The notes under the pieces: model-generated
Databases searched by the model: none
The model's input: the letters and a program-made list of their open reading frames with translations, nothing else
What the model was told of the DNA's origin: nothing
DNA from: Roseiarcus sp963709185
GTDB taxonomy: Bacteria; Pseudomonadota; Alphaproteobacteria; Rhizobiales; Beijerinckiaceae
Reading direction: 5' to 3'
Length of the DNA stretch: 64,000 nt
NCBI GenBank assembly: GCA_963709185.1
Contig: CAVPVQ010000012.1
Span: 1-64,000, forward strand
Translations under genes and position numbers: made by a program
Shown: positions 46,767-55,989 of the stretch, piece by piece
Layout of the letters: each line of letters starts with the position of its first letter
Position numbering within the stretch: the first letter of the stretch is position 1

Positions 46767-47717
46767 TCAGAACCCTTTGCCGATCATGTCCTTGGCGTTG
46801 TCCGCGGTTATCGCGACAGAATCGAGAAGGACGACTTCTGGCACTTTCTCGCCCTTGGCGACTTTGTAAGCCCATTGCATCCCCTCGGGGGCTACATAGG
46901 GATAGGTGAACGTGGCAGCGAGCTTGCCCGCCGCTACGGCGTCGATGGCGTTGTTCTGGCCATCGATGCCGATCACGAGAATGTCCTTCAACCGGCCGGC
47001 GCCTTCGAGAACCTGGAGCGCGCCGAGCGCCATCTCATCGTTGTGACCATAGACAGCCTGGATCTGGCCGGCGCCGAAGCGCTGCACCATGTCCTCCATG
47101 AACTTGACGGCTTTGTCGCGCGTGTAGTCGCAGTTCTGGCTGGCGACGATCTTGAGACCGGGCGTTTTAGCGAGTTCATCGACGAACCCCTTGTTGCGAT
47201 CGACCGTCGCGGAAGCGCCTGCTGTGCCTTGCAGTTCTATGATCGCTCCCTTGCCACCGAGTTTCTTGGCGAAGAGGGCGGCGGCAGCGGCGCCGATCGG
47301 CAGATTCAACGCGCCGATGTGGCAAGTCACCGGCGTGTTGACTTTGCGGTCGAGCGTCACCACGGCGATGCCGCTGTCCATGGCCTGCTTCGCGATTGGC
47401 GTCAGCGCCTCGGCGGTCAGCGGGGAAAGCATGAGGACCTTGATTCCCTGGGCAATGAGATTCTCGACGTCCGACACCTGCTTTCCGGAATCGTTGTTGC
47501 CATCTGTTATGATGAGCTGGACGTCCTTGAGGTTCTTCTCCGCATAAGCCTTGTTGACGTTGGTCTGCGCCACGCGCCACGGATGATTGAGCGTGCACTG
47601 GCTGAAGCCGATTTTGATCTTCTCATCGGCAAAAGCTCGCCGGCCCCCGAAGCCGAGGATTGAAACGCCAGCGGCTCCCGCCACGACGGTCAGGGCAGTA
47701 CGACGTGTTACTGTCAT
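46767..47717 (-). CDS. CUT2 substrate-binding protein with Tat-type leader
   Basis: A 316-residue periplasmic binding protein. The start at 47717 (MTVTRRTALTVVAGAAG) follows a GGGAGGAG ribosome site and gives a twin-arginine leader ending FA-DEKIKIG. The mature part has FSQCTLNHPWRVAQTNVNKA, LIAQGIKVLMLSPLTAEAL, AVVTLDRKVNTPVTCHIGA and AVYGHNDEMALGALQVLEG. It belongs with the permease at 47792 and the ATPase at 51110. The ligand is presumably the starting substrate of the CoA-linked pathway. Confidence 0.9.
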   Translation of the reverse strand: MTVTRRTALTVVAGAAGVSILGFGGRRAFADEKIKIGFSQCTLNHPWRVAQTNVNKAYAEKNLKDVQLIITDGNNDSGKQVSDVENLIAQGIKVLMLSPLTAEALTPIAKQAMDSGIAVVTLDRKVNTPVTCHIGALNLPIGAAAAALFAKKLGGKGAIIELQGTAGASATVDRNKGFVDELAKTPGLKIVASQNCDYTRDKAVKFMEDMVQRFGAGQIQAVYGHNDEMALGALQVLEGAGRLKDILVIGIDGQNNAIDAVAAGKLAATFTYPYVAPEGMQWAYKVAKGEKVPEVVLLDSVAITADNAKDMIGKGF

Positions 47718-47791
47718 TTTCTTTACTCCTCCCAATTGCCCTGCCCCTGCGTCCTCGCCACCTCGGCGGAGGTTCCGCATTGGAGGGATCT

Positions 47792-48787
47792 CTATTTGCC
47801 CCTGCGGTGGCGCATGACTTCAAAGCCCACCGCGGCAAGAATGATTGCGCCCTTGACGATCTGCTGGGTGAAAGGCGAGATGCCGAGCAGGTTCAGAATA
47901 TTGGCCATCACCGCGATGATCGCCGCGCCGATCACGGTGCCGACGACGCCACCCTCGCCGCCGAAGAGGCTGGTGCCGCCGATCACGACAATCGAGATGG
48001 CCTCCAGCTCCAGATTGGTTCCGGCGGTCGGCTCTCCGACCGTGAGCCGGGAAACGAAGATCAGAGCCGTCAGCGCCGACAGCATGCCGGAGATCACGTA
48101 GACCGACATCAGCACACCCGACACGCCGATGCCGGCGAGGCGCGCGGCTTCGGCGTTCGAGCCGACCGCGTAGATCTGTCGGCCGAAGGCGGTATGGCGG
48201 AGCACGACGAAGGCGACAGCCGCCAGGGCGACGAAGATCCAGACCGGCACCGGGATGCCAAGAAGGAAGCCGGCCCCGAGGAAATGAAAGGCGTCGGCCG
48301 CCTTGCCGAGGCTCTGGGGCTCGCCATTGGCGATAGTCATGGCGATGCCGCGGCCGATCACCAGCGCGCCGAGGGTCATGATGAAGGGCGGCATGCCGAA
48401 GAAGACGACGCCGAGGCCGTTGGCCGCCCCGAACACGGCCCCAAACGCAAGCGCTGCGACTATGACCACTGGAATTGGGACGCCCGAAGCAAGCATCATC
48501 GCGCTGGCGACGGCGACTACGCCGACGATCGACCCGACGGAAAGGTCGATGCCCCGCGTCAAAATGACGAAGGTCATGCCGATGCTGACGATCCCGAACA
48601 GGGCGACCTGCCGTCCGACATTCAGCAGATTGCCGATTTGTATGAAGCTCGGCGACAGGTAGACCGCGAAGGCGCAGAGCACGATGAGCACCCAAACGAG
48701 ACCGAGGCTCTGTACCCAACCGCGCAATCGGACAAACGGCCCGGTCGTCGGCGCGGCCACTCCTTGTCCTATGGACATCTCCGCCAT
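47792..48787 (-). CDS. CUT2 ABC transporter permease
   Basis: A 331-residue RbsC-type permease with LTRGIDLSVGSIVGVVAV, GMPPFIMTLGALVIGRG, YAVGSNAEAARLAGI and VVIGGTSLFGGEGGVVGT. It lies 74 bases upstream of the binding-protein gene in the transcript and after the HAD phosphatase gene. Separation of the transporter ATPase (51110) from permease and binding protein by the HAD and ALDH genes is unusual but on the same strand and operon. Confidence 0.9.
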   Translation of the reverse strand: MAEMSIGQGVAAPTTGPFVRLRGWVQSLGLVWVLIVLCAFAVYLSPSFIQIGNLLNVGRQVALFGIVSIGMTFVILTRGIDLSVGSIVGVVAVASAMMLASGVPIPVVIVAALAFGAVFGAANGLGVVFFGMPPFIMTLGALVIGRGIAMTIANGEPQSLGKAADAFHFLGAGFLLGIPVPVWIFVALAAVAFVVLRHTAFGRQIYAVGSNAEAARLAGIGVSGVLMSVYVISGMLSALTALIFVSRLTVGEPTAGTNLELEAISIVVIGGTSLFGGEGGVVGTVIGAAIIAVMANILNLLGISPFTQQIVKGAIILAAVGFEVMRHRRGK

Positions 48788-48800
48788 CCCTTCCTCCCTT

Positions 48801-49622
48801 TCAGCGAAGCGCTGACAGCGCGTCCTGAGGCCGCGTCAGCCATGTCAGCGCATCGGCCAACCCGCCCTCGTCACAGGTCGGCGCTACGAAGCTGGCCAAG
48901 AGCTTGGCTTCCGGAATCGCGTTTCCCACGGTCACCGCGGTCCCGACCCAGGCGAGCATTTCAAGATCGTTCTCGGCGTCTCCCGCGGCGGCGCATTCTC
49001 GGGCGGAGAAGCCAAGTCGCGCGGCGACGATCTCGACCGCCGCCTGCTTGGAGACGCCACGAGGTCCGATCTCAAGGAGCCGCGGATGCGACCCGGAGAC
49101 CGAAAGTCGCTCGCCAAGCTGCCTACGCATCGTTTGGAAGGCGGCGCGCTCGGACGGGTCCGGGGCGACGCACATGATCTTGCCGGGCTCGCCCGGCAGA
49201 TCGTCGAGCGTGTTTGCAATTTCGAGGCGCTCACCGGTCACGCGGGCTTCGCGCGCAATCACTGGGTCGCTGGAAAGCGCGTGGATGGCGCTCGCGGTGA
49301 ACCACATCGGCCGAACGCCTGCGTCACGCGCGACCGCCATCGCATGCAGCGCATCGGCGCGATTAATCGGTCGCTCGCTGACAGCGATGCCGGTCGACGC
49401 GTCGCCGATCCAGCCGCCATTGAAACAGATCGTCAGGCCTGTAAGGCCGAGCCGCTCGGCGTAGGGCCTGACGCCTTCCGGCGACCGCGCCGTCGCCAGC
49501 ACGAGCAGGATGCCGGCGTCGCGCGCAGCGCCGAACGCCTCCGCCACCCGCTGCGGAAGCACATGATCGTGGGTGAGCAGGGTGCGATCGACATCGCTGA
49601 TGAAGAGGCGCGGGATGTTCAT
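48801..49622 (-). CDS. HAD-superfamily (Cof-type) phosphatase
   Basis: A 273-residue HAD hydrolase with motif I DVDRTLLT (residues 10-17), motif II LATARSPEGV, and motif IV GDAENDLEMLAWVG, with a Cof-type cap domain in between and the conserved Lys in RGVSKQAAVE. It probably removes phosphate from a sugar phosphate or related compound. It is translated 6 bases after the aldehyde dehydrogenase stop. Its link to the CoA-dependent steps is not obvious; it may detoxify a dead-end phosphate. Confidence 0.88.
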   Translation of the reverse strand: MNIPRLFISDVDRTLLTHDHVLPQRVAEAFGAARDAGILLVLATARSPEGVRPYAERLGLTGLTICFNGGWIGDASTGIAVSERPINRADALHAMAVARDAGVRPMWFTASAIHALSSDPVIAREARVTGERLEIANTLDDLPGEPGKIMCVAPDPSERAAFQTMRRQLGERLSVSGSHPRLLEIGPRGVSKQAAVEIVAARLGFSARECAAAGDAENDLEMLAWVGTAVTVGNAIPEAKLLASFVAPTCDEGGLADALTWLTRPQDALSALR

Positions 49623-49628
49623 CGCGCG

Positions 49629-51098
49629 TCAGACCGGAAAGACAGGGGCGCGCGGCCCGGTATGGATGAGCAGCGTTTTGAGCTGGGTGAACTCTTCGAA
49701 GCCGGCCTGGCCCATTTCGTAGCCGAATCCGGATCCTTTGACGCCGGTCAGCGGAAGTTGCGGGGCGCCGTCGATCACGGTGTTGGCCTGAACCCAGCCG
49801 CTCTTCAGCCGCTTGGCGACTGTCAAGACCGTGTCGATATTCTTCGACCAGACGTAGTTCGAAAGGCCGTACGACGTGTCGTTGGCGAGGCGCACCGCCT
49901 CGTCGAGGGTTTCGAAACGGGTGACGCTGAGCACCGGCCCGAAGATCTCCTCACGGAAGATCATCATGTGAGGCTCAACCCTGTCGAAGATGGTAGCTTC
50001 GTGGAAATGCCCGGAGCCCCTCTCAGCGGCGCCGCCGCCGAGCACGAGTTCGGCCCCCTCCTCAACCCCGGTCTTGACGAAGCTGGCCACTTTGGCGAGA
50101 TGCTTTTCGTCGATCAGCGCGCCAATATCGGTGTCGTCCTCAAAGGGATCGCCGACCTTCATTTTGCGTGAGCGCGCGATGATTTTGGCGAGAAAGTCGT
50201 CTGCGATCGAAGATTGGACGAACAGCCTCGAACCAGAGATGCAACACTCGCCATTGTTGAAGAACACGCCCATCAGGGCGCCGTCCGCCGCAGCCTCAAG
50301 GTCGGCGTCGGCGAATACGATATTCGCCGACTTCCCGCCGAGCTCGACGGACGACTTCACCAGATTGCGGGACGAATTGCTGACGACGCGACCGCCGGTG
50401 CGGGTGGAGCCGGTAAAGGAAATGAAATCGATACCAGGGTGCGATGTAAGGTGATCGCCGACCGTCGCGCCATAACCGCTGACCACGTTGAAGACGCCGG
50501 CTGGAACGCCCGCCTCCGTCGCAAGCGCGGCGATCTCGAAAGCGGAGCCGGACGTGAACTCGGAAGGCTTGAGAATCACGGTGCAGCCGGCTGCCAGCGC
50601 AAAAGGCGCCTTCTGCGATACAATCAGGGCCGGAAAGTTCCACGGCGTGACGAGCGCCACGACGCCTATCGCTTCGCGCGTCATCAGCGCCGTCTTGTTC
50701 GCGCCAAGATTGGTGTAGGTCAGGCCCGCCATCTGCATGGCGAGCGAGGCGGCATAGCGGGTCAGTCCAACCGATCCGTCGATATCGCCGCGTGCGAAAC
50801 GGATTGGCTTGCCGACCTCTTCAACTTCGATACGAACGAGGCGTTCGCGGCTGGCTTCTATCAAATCGGCTAGGCGATTGAGAATCCGGGCCCGCTCCAG
50901 GCCGGTCATCCGCGGCCATGGCCCGTCCTCGAATGCGGCTCGCGCCGCCTCGACGGCAAGATCAATGTCCTCGGGAACGCCGTCGACGTAACGCGCAACA
51001 AGCCGGCCGTTTGCCGGTGACTTGCGCTCGATGACGCCGGAGCCGAAGCCTGCGACGTAACGGCCGCCGATGAACTGCTGATAGGTTCGTTCGCTCAC
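49629..51098 (-). CDS. NAD(P)-dependent aldehyde dehydrogenase
   Basis: A 489-residue ALDH. I use the GTG at 51098, preceded by AAAGGGGGAAC, because homology begins at ERTYQQFIGGRYV; the open frame further upstream overlaps the ATPase gene and is spurious. Motifs: TPWNFPALIVSQK, GSTRTGG, the catalytic Glu in VELGGKSANIVF, the catalytic Cys in FFNNGECCISGSRLF, and EEIFGPVLSV. It would oxidise an aldehyde made by one of the GMC enzymes to a carboxylic acid ready for CoA transfer. Confidence 0.92.
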   Translation of the reverse strand: MSERTYQQFIGGRYVAGFGSGVIERKSPANGRLVARYVDGVPEDIDLAVEAARAAFEDGPWPRMTGLERARILNRLADLIEASRERLVRIEVEEVGKPIRFARGDIDGSVGLTRYAASLAMQMAGLTYTNLGANKTALMTREAIGVVALVTPWNFPALIVSQKAPFALAAGCTVILKPSEFTSGSAFEIAALATEAGVPAGVFNVVSGYGATVGDHLTSHPGIDFISFTGSTRTGGRVVSNSSRNLVKSSVELGGKSANIVFADADLEAAADGALMGVFFNNGECCISGSRLFVQSSIADDFLAKIIARSRKMKVGDPFEDDTDIGALIDEKHLAKVASFVKTGVEEGAELVLGGGAAERGSGHFHEATIFDRVEPHMMIFREEIFGPVLSVTRFETLDEAVRLANDTSYGLSNYVWSKNIDTVLTVAKRLKSGWVQANTVIDGAPQLPLTGVKGSGFGYEMGQAGFEEFTQLKTLLIHTGPRAPVFPV

Positions 51099-51109
51099 GC
51101 GTTCCCCCT

Positions 51110-52603
51110 TTACTGCCACACAGCGTGGGCCATGATCGCTTCTTCCGTGGCGCCCGGACCTTCCAGAATCGCGGAGACGACGCCCTCGCGCATGACGATG
51201 ATCCGGTTGCAAAGGCCGATAATCTCGGGCAGCTCGGAGGAGACCATCACGACGCTGGCGCCCCGCTCGGATGTCAGTTCGACGAGCAGGTCGTAGATGT
51301 CCCGCTTGGCCGCGACGTCGACGCCGCGGGTGGGTTCGTCGACGAGCAAGATTTGAGTCCCGGCATGCAGTTGGCGGGCGATGCCGCACTTCTGCTGGTT
51401 GCCCCCCGAGAGCGTACGGACCTTGGTCTTGCTGCTGGGCGTCTTGATCCGAATCTGCTGGATGAAGCGAGACACCGCCTCGTTTTCGCGGCGGCCGCTG
51501 ATCACCCCGCCTCTTGTGAGGGGGCCAAGCTTGGAGACGGTGACATTGAAGGCGACGGACTGATCGAGGAATAGACCTTCGGTCTTGCGGTCTTCGGGCA
51601 GCAATCCAATGCCATACGAAAGTCCTTTGCGCGGTCCTTCGATGGCGACCGGCGCGCCGTTGATTCTGATCTCGCCGCTGTCGATGCGGTCGGCGCCGGC
51701 GATGGCGCGCAACACCTCGGTGCGGCCAGAGCCGGCCAGGCCGCAAATGCCAACGATCTCGCCACGCCTGACGTCGAAGGAAATGTCCTCGAGCACGCCC
51801 GCGCGCGACAAATTCCGCACTTCCAGCCGGATCTCTCCGCCTGGCTCCCGGCGCGGCGGATAGATGTCCTTGAGCTCGCGTCCGACCATCTGCCGGATCA
51901 GATCAGGGACGGTCGTCTCCCCGATCGGCACGGAACTGACGACTTGACCGTCGCGCAGCACGGTCACTTCGTCACAGATCTCGTAAAGCTCCTTCAGTCG
52001 GTGGGTGATGTAGATGAAGGAGACTTCGTTCTCACGGCTCAGGCGCCGAATCGTATTGAACAAGTGCTCCAGCTCGGAGTCGCCAAGCACTGCCGAAGGC
52101 TCATCGAGCACAACGATGCGCGCATTTCGAGCGATCGCCTTGGCGATCTCCACCATCTGCCGTTGCGCGACGCTGATCGCGTCGATGCGCGCGGCGGGAT
52201 CGACCTTGAAGCCCAGCCTGCTAAGCGCCTGGTGGGCGCCGGCCCTTGCTTGAGGCCAGTCGACAGCGCCCAGCCTCGTCTTTGGCAGGCGACCCAAGTA
52301 GATATTTTCTGCGACAGTCAGATGAGGGGCCTGCGCCAATTCCTGGTAGATGACCGCAATGCCGAGATCCAACATCTTCTCAGGCGTAGGGGTAGCAACT
52401 GTGTTTCCATCGATGACGACGTCGCCTCCGTCAGCCCTGGAGGCGCCCGAGAGAACGCGCATCAGCGTGGACTTTCCAGCGCCGTTTTCGCCAATAATCC
52501 CATGCACGCTGCCCTTACGAACCGCGAAGCTCACGTTCCTGAGCGCGTGAACGCCTGGAAAGCTCTTGTGAATGCTGCGCATTTCGAGAATTGGCCCAGT
52601 CAT
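51110..52603 (-). CDS. CUT2 ABC transporter ATPase (RbsA-like)
   Basis: A 497-residue tandem ATPase. I choose ATG 52603 (MTGPILEMRSIHKSF). The first half has GENGAGKSTLMRVLSG, VIYQELAQAPHLTV, ISVAQRQMVEIAKA, and a Walker B reading VVLDEPSAVLG where most homologues have EPTS/A. The second half has GLAGSGRTEVLRAI, LLPEDRKTEGL, LSGGNQQKCGIARQL and LVDEPTRGVDVAAK. It powers the importer with the permease at 47792. A perfect LacI-type palindrome lies 17 bases upstream of the start. Confidence 0.92.
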   Translation of the reverse strand: MTGPILEMRSIHKSFPGVHALRNVSFAVRKGSVHGIIGENGAGKSTLMRVLSGASRADGGDVVIDGNTVATPTPEKMLDLGIAVIYQELAQAPHLTVAENIYLGRLPKTRLGAVDWPQARAGAHQALSRLGFKVDPAARIDAISVAQRQMVEIAKAIARNARIVVLDEPSAVLGDSELEHLFNTIRRLSRENEVSFIYITHRLKELYEICDEVTVLRDGQVVSSVPIGETTVPDLIRQMVGRELKDIYPPRREPGGEIRLEVRNLSRAGVLEDISFDVRRGEIVGICGLAGSGRTEVLRAIAGADRIDSGEIRINGAPVAIEGPRKGLSYGIGLLPEDRKTEGLFLDQSVAFNVTVSKLGPLTRGGVISGRRENEAVSRFIQQIRIKTPSSKTKVRTLSGGNQQKCGIARQLHAGTQILLVDEPTRGVDVAAKRDIYDLLVELTSERGASVVMVSSELPEIIGLCNRIIVMREGVVSAILEGPGATEEAIMAHAVWQ

Positions 52604-52620
52604 TTCCGTATCTGCATTCC

Positions 52621-52638
52621 CGAGAAATCGATTTCTCG
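52621..52638. promoter_or_regulatory. Perfect 18-bp palindrome, LacI-type operator inside the operon
   Basis: CGAGAAATCGATTTCTCG is fully self-complementary with the central CG typical of LacI/GalR operators. It lies in the 51-base interval between the SDR and ATPase genes and resembles the sites at 54735 and 54834. It may control an internal promoter. Confidence 0.7.
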
Positions 52639-52654
52639 TTAGAGTCAAAAAAGG

Positions 52655-53475
52655 CTACAAGCGATGCAGCTGCATGCCGCCGCCGATGTGATAGATGTCG
52701 CCAGGTACCTGAACGGCATCCCGCCTGTCGCAAGCGTGGCGACGCCGCGGGCGATATCCTCCGGCTGTCCCCAACGTCGGATCACCGAAAGCTGTCCAGC
52801 CTCGACCTGGGCTGAATATTTGTCATAGACGTCCACCGTCATGTCGGTCTCGATGAGACCGGGGCGGATCTCGTGCACGCGGACGCCGGCGTCGGCCATG
52901 CGGATCGCAAACTGCTGTGAGGCCATGGAAAGTCCGGCCTTCGAGATGCAATAGGGCCCCTTTTCCGGGGAAACCAAGCCAGCGTTCGCGGAGGTGATCG
53001 TGACGATCGATCGCTCGGCGAGCGGTTGCGGCCGCGACACCATCGCGCGGGCGACTGCTTGCGTGAAGAAGAAGGTGCCACGCAGATTGATCCCAATCAG
53101 GCGATCAAAAGCCTCTTCCGTGACGTCGAGAAGATCGCCACGGACGGAGACCTGCACGCCCGCATTGTTTACTAGGCAGACGACCTCGCCGAGGTCGCTT
53201 TCCATGCTTGAAATCAGTTGTCCGTTGCCCGCGGTCTCGGCAATGTCCCTTTGATAGAAGCCGGCGAGCCGGCCGGACGACCGCACGATTTCGAGGGTTT
53301 CGCGGACGCTTTCGTCATCGACGATGTCGACGATCGCAATGTCGAATCCAGCGACCGCCAATTCGCGACAGATTGCCCTGCCGATGCCGCGCCGCCCGCC
53401 GGTCACGATCGCGAGCCCGCGGCGCATCTCCTTCGCTGCCGCGGCGGTTGCGTCTGGATGAGATCGCAACATCAC
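52655..53475 (-). pseudogene. Short-chain dehydrogenase/reductase, frameshift near the C-terminus
   Basis: An SDR with the nucleotide motif VTGGRRGIGRAIC, CLVNNAGVQVS, TITSANAGLVS and YCISKAG (catalytic Tyr and Lys), PGLIETDMT. Reading changes frame at about 52718 after GGMPF; with one base added the tail becomes QVPGDIYHIGGGMQLHRL, the normal SDR ending, at stop 52655-52657, giving 273 residues. Unrepaired, the last 18 or so residues are replaced by a cysteine-rich tail. It is the second gene of the operon, overlapping the CoA-transferase stop. An AAGGAGAG ribosome site is present. Confidence 0.82.
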
Positions 53476-54692
53476 GACGCTCTCCTTTCCGCCGTCCCAC
53501 CCTCGTCGCGCGAGGCGACAACCGCCTTCGCGCTCAACAGATTCTCTACCTCGTCATCGGCGTAGCCGAGCTCGCTGAGGACTTCGCGCGTGTGCTCGCC
53601 GATCTCCAAAGCCAGAACACGCAGTTCCGGCGCTTCGCCGTCATAGCGATTGGGATGGTTGACGAGCTGGATGGTGCGCCCGCACACCTTGACCTGCCTG
53701 AACACCTTGGCGTGGAGGAGCTGGGGGTCGGCCAGAAGATCGTCATAGTAGTTGACCGGCGCCCACCAGATTGCGCGCCGATCAAACCGCTCCCCCAAGT
53801 CGGCCGTTGTGAACGCCGCGGTGGCGCGCGCGAGCCGTCTTGCGTATTCGTCGCGTTCGGCAAAACGGTCGACGTTGGCAACTTCGCGCAGTTCCTCACT
53901 CTCGAGCGCCTCGGCGAGCGTCGCCGCCTCGCACAACGACACGACGATATGGCCGTCTCGGGTTGGGTAAACGCCATAAGGCGCCGCGTGGAACCAAGTC
54001 GCCAGATTCTTCTCGCGCTTGAGCACCTCGCGGGTCATGCCGCCGGCAAAGTAATTGACCAAAGGCTCGCCCTGCAGATCGATTGCCGCGTTGATCAGGC
54101 TTGTCTCAACGCGCGTGCCCTTGCCGTCGCGCAGTTTGCGCACCAACGCGCCCAGAATGCCCATCGCCAGCAATGCGCCGCCGTGCTGGTCGACGATCGC
54201 CGCCCCGACGGGGATGGGACCGCGTTCCGGCGTCCCGGTGACGCTGATGAGACCGGACCGCGCCTGAGCGAGAATATCCTGGCCCGGTTTCAGGGCCATC
54301 GGCCCTGTCGATCCGAAGCCGCTTGCCGAAGCGAAAATAAGGTTTGGATTGATCTTTGCGAGCGCTGACTCGTCGAAGCCGAGCTTGGCGAAAACGCCGG
54401 GTCTGAAGTTCTCCATCACCACATCAGCGCTAGCGATCAGACGACGAGCGACTTCCGTGCCTTCCGGGCTCTTCAGGTCGACGGCAATCGAGCGCTTGTT
54501 GCGGTTGGCGCAGAGATAGAAGCCGCTGACTCCCTCGACGTAGACATCCGCGCCCGACCAATGGCGCTCGTAGGCGCCGGTGATGGGCTCAACTTTGATG
54601 ACGTCGGCGCCCATATCAGCAAGATACTGGGCCCCCGCTGGACCCTGCAGAAAATGGCAGAAGCTGACGATCCGGGTACCGCTCAGAAGCAT
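53472..54692 (-). CDS. Class III (CaiB/BaiF) CoA-transferase
   Basis: A 406-residue CoA-transferase. Family segments: GPAGAQYLADMGADVIKVEP, NRNKRSIAVDLKSPEG, VVMENFRPGVFAKLG, SGFGSTGPMALKPGQDILAQ (the catalytic Asp follows PGQ) and LINAAIDLQGEPLVNYF. Family III enzymes move CoA from one acid to another, activating a carboxylate without ATP. It is the first gene of the operon, behind a GGGGAGAG ribosome site and two LacI-type operators. Its position implies that CoA activation is central to this pathway. Confidence 0.9.
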   Translation of the reverse strand: MLLSGTRIVSFCHFLQGPAGAQYLADMGADVIKVEPITGAYERHWSGADVYVEGVSGFYLCANRNKRSIAVDLKSPEGTEVARRLIASADVVMENFRPGVFAKLGFDESALAKINPNLIFASASGFGSTGPMALKPGQDILAQARSGLISVTGTPERGPIPVGAAIVDQHGGALLAMGILGALVRKLRDGKGTRVETSLINAAIDLQGEPLVNYFAGGMTREVLKREKNLATWFHAAPYGVYPTRDGHIVVSLCEAATLAEALESEELREVANVDRFAERDEYARRLARATAAFTTADLGERFDRRAIWWAPVNYYDDLLADPQLLHAKVFRQVKVCGRTIQLVNHPNRYDGEAPELRVLALEIGEHTREVLSELGYADDEVENLLSAKAVVASRDEGGTAERRAS

Positions 54693-54734
54693 TTCTCTCC
54701 CCGTCCTCTAGCGCTATCGAACTGCGCCCTCAGT

Positions 54735-54750
54735 GTGAAATCGTTTTCAC
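54735..54750. promoter_or_regulatory. LacI-type operator candidate 1
   Basis: GTGAAATCGTTTTCAC is an inverted repeat (GTGAAA/TTTCAC arms around TCGT) with a central CG. It lies 43 bases upstream of the CoA-transferase start, in the divergent region facing the lacI-type gene. Confidence 0.7.
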
Positions 54751-54833
54751 CGATTTCTCGAAACGAGTCAAATTAATTTCTCAAGGTCGCCGAAAAATCT
54801 TGCATTGCGAGGAAAAGGCTGGCGTGCGATCTA

Positions 54834-54845
54834 GAAAACGGTTTC
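54834..54845. promoter_or_regulatory. LacI-type operator candidate 2
   Basis: GAAAACGGTTTC has inverted GAAA/TTTC arms and a central CG. It ends 31 bases before the start of the LacI regulator, consistent with autoregulation. It is about 99 bases from candidate 1. Confidence 0.6.
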
Positions 54846-54876
54846 CCGAGATCGAGAGGCGCGTCAGCGAAACGGC

Positions 54877-55903
54877 ATGAATCTGAACGGGGGCAGCGCC
54901 AAACTGACCGACGTGGCCAAGCTGGCAAAATGCTCGCCAGCCACCGCATCGCGCGCGCTTAACGGCAACCACAGCGTGGACGACGTGGTGCGGGAGCGCG
55001 TCGCACGCGCCGCACGCGAGCTCGGCTACGTGCCGAACGGTTCCGCCCGCGCGCTCCGGTCGACCCGATCGAGGCTCGTCGGCGCTATCATCCCGACGCT
55101 CGACCATGCAATTTACGCGACGATGGTGGACGGCCTCCAAGCACGGCTTTCCGAAAAGAACGTCTCGCTCATCATCAACACTTCGACCTACGACATCGAC
55201 CTCGAATATGATCAGGCGCGGCTATTGGTCGAGCGTGGCGTGGAATCGGTTGTTCTTGTCGGGTCGACGCATCGGCCGACAACGCTCGCCATGCTTGAGC
55301 AAAAGCGGATCGGCTATGTCTTCACCTACACATCAACCGCGACGGAACTGGGAGCCGCGGTGGGTTTCGACAACGAGAAGGCCGGCGCCACGGCCGCGCG
55401 GTACTTGCTCGATCTCGGCCACGCGCGCCTCGGCATGATCGCGGGCATCACCCAAGACAACGACCGCGCCAAGGGACGCTTGGACGGCTTTCTCCACGAG
55501 TTGAAGCGCTCGGGCGTCGACATTTCTAGGGTGCCGGTCGTCGAAGGAGCCTACGCGGTGGATGACGGCAGATCCGGCATGAGGCGCTTAATGGCGCAGA
55601 AGCCACGTCCAACCGCTGTCTTCTGCGGCAGCGACATCCTGGCCGCCGGCGCGATCAAATACTGCACTGCAGAAGGCATCGCGGTGCCCGGCGACGTCTC
55701 GGTCATGGGCTTCGACAATCTGGGCATCGCCGAACTGACATCGCCTGAGCTGACGACACTCGAGGTGCCGGCGCGAGATATGGGCCGGCTCGCCGCCGAC
55801 TATATTCTCGCATCGCCCCTACAGCAGAGGCACCTCAGACATCGAGAACTCGCCATTCGAACTCATCGTCAGAGGCAGCACTTCGCCCGTGTCGACTCGT
55901 TAA
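54877..55903 (+). pseudogene. LacI-family transcriptional regulator, frameshift near the C-terminus
   Basis: The N-terminal helix-turn-helix reads LTDVAKLAKCSPATASRALN with the hinge helix PNGSARALRS. The ligand domain follows: LVGAIIPTLDHAIYATMVDG, FDNEKAGATAARYLLDLGH, AVFCGSDILAAGAIKY and SVMGFDNLGIAELTSPELTT. One extra C in a C-run near 55816-55819 shifts the frame; corrected, the tail is GTSDIENSPFELIVRGSTSP and the stop is 55901-55903 (341 residues). It diverges from the CoA-linked operon and is the likely regulator of the palindromes at 52621, 54735 and 54834. DNA binding should survive even if the frameshift is real. Confidence 0.82.
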
Positions 55904-55989
55904 TGACGGTGCGGGACTTGCTGTCGTCTTGCTACAAAATATCGTCGGCATTATTTTGCTTTATAAACAAGCGGTTACTGCGCGCCATA

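Noticed and set aside
51099..51746. N-terminal extension of the aldehyde dehydrogenase
   Set aside because: It overlaps the ATPase coding region in another frame; homology and the ribosome site support the GTG at 51098.
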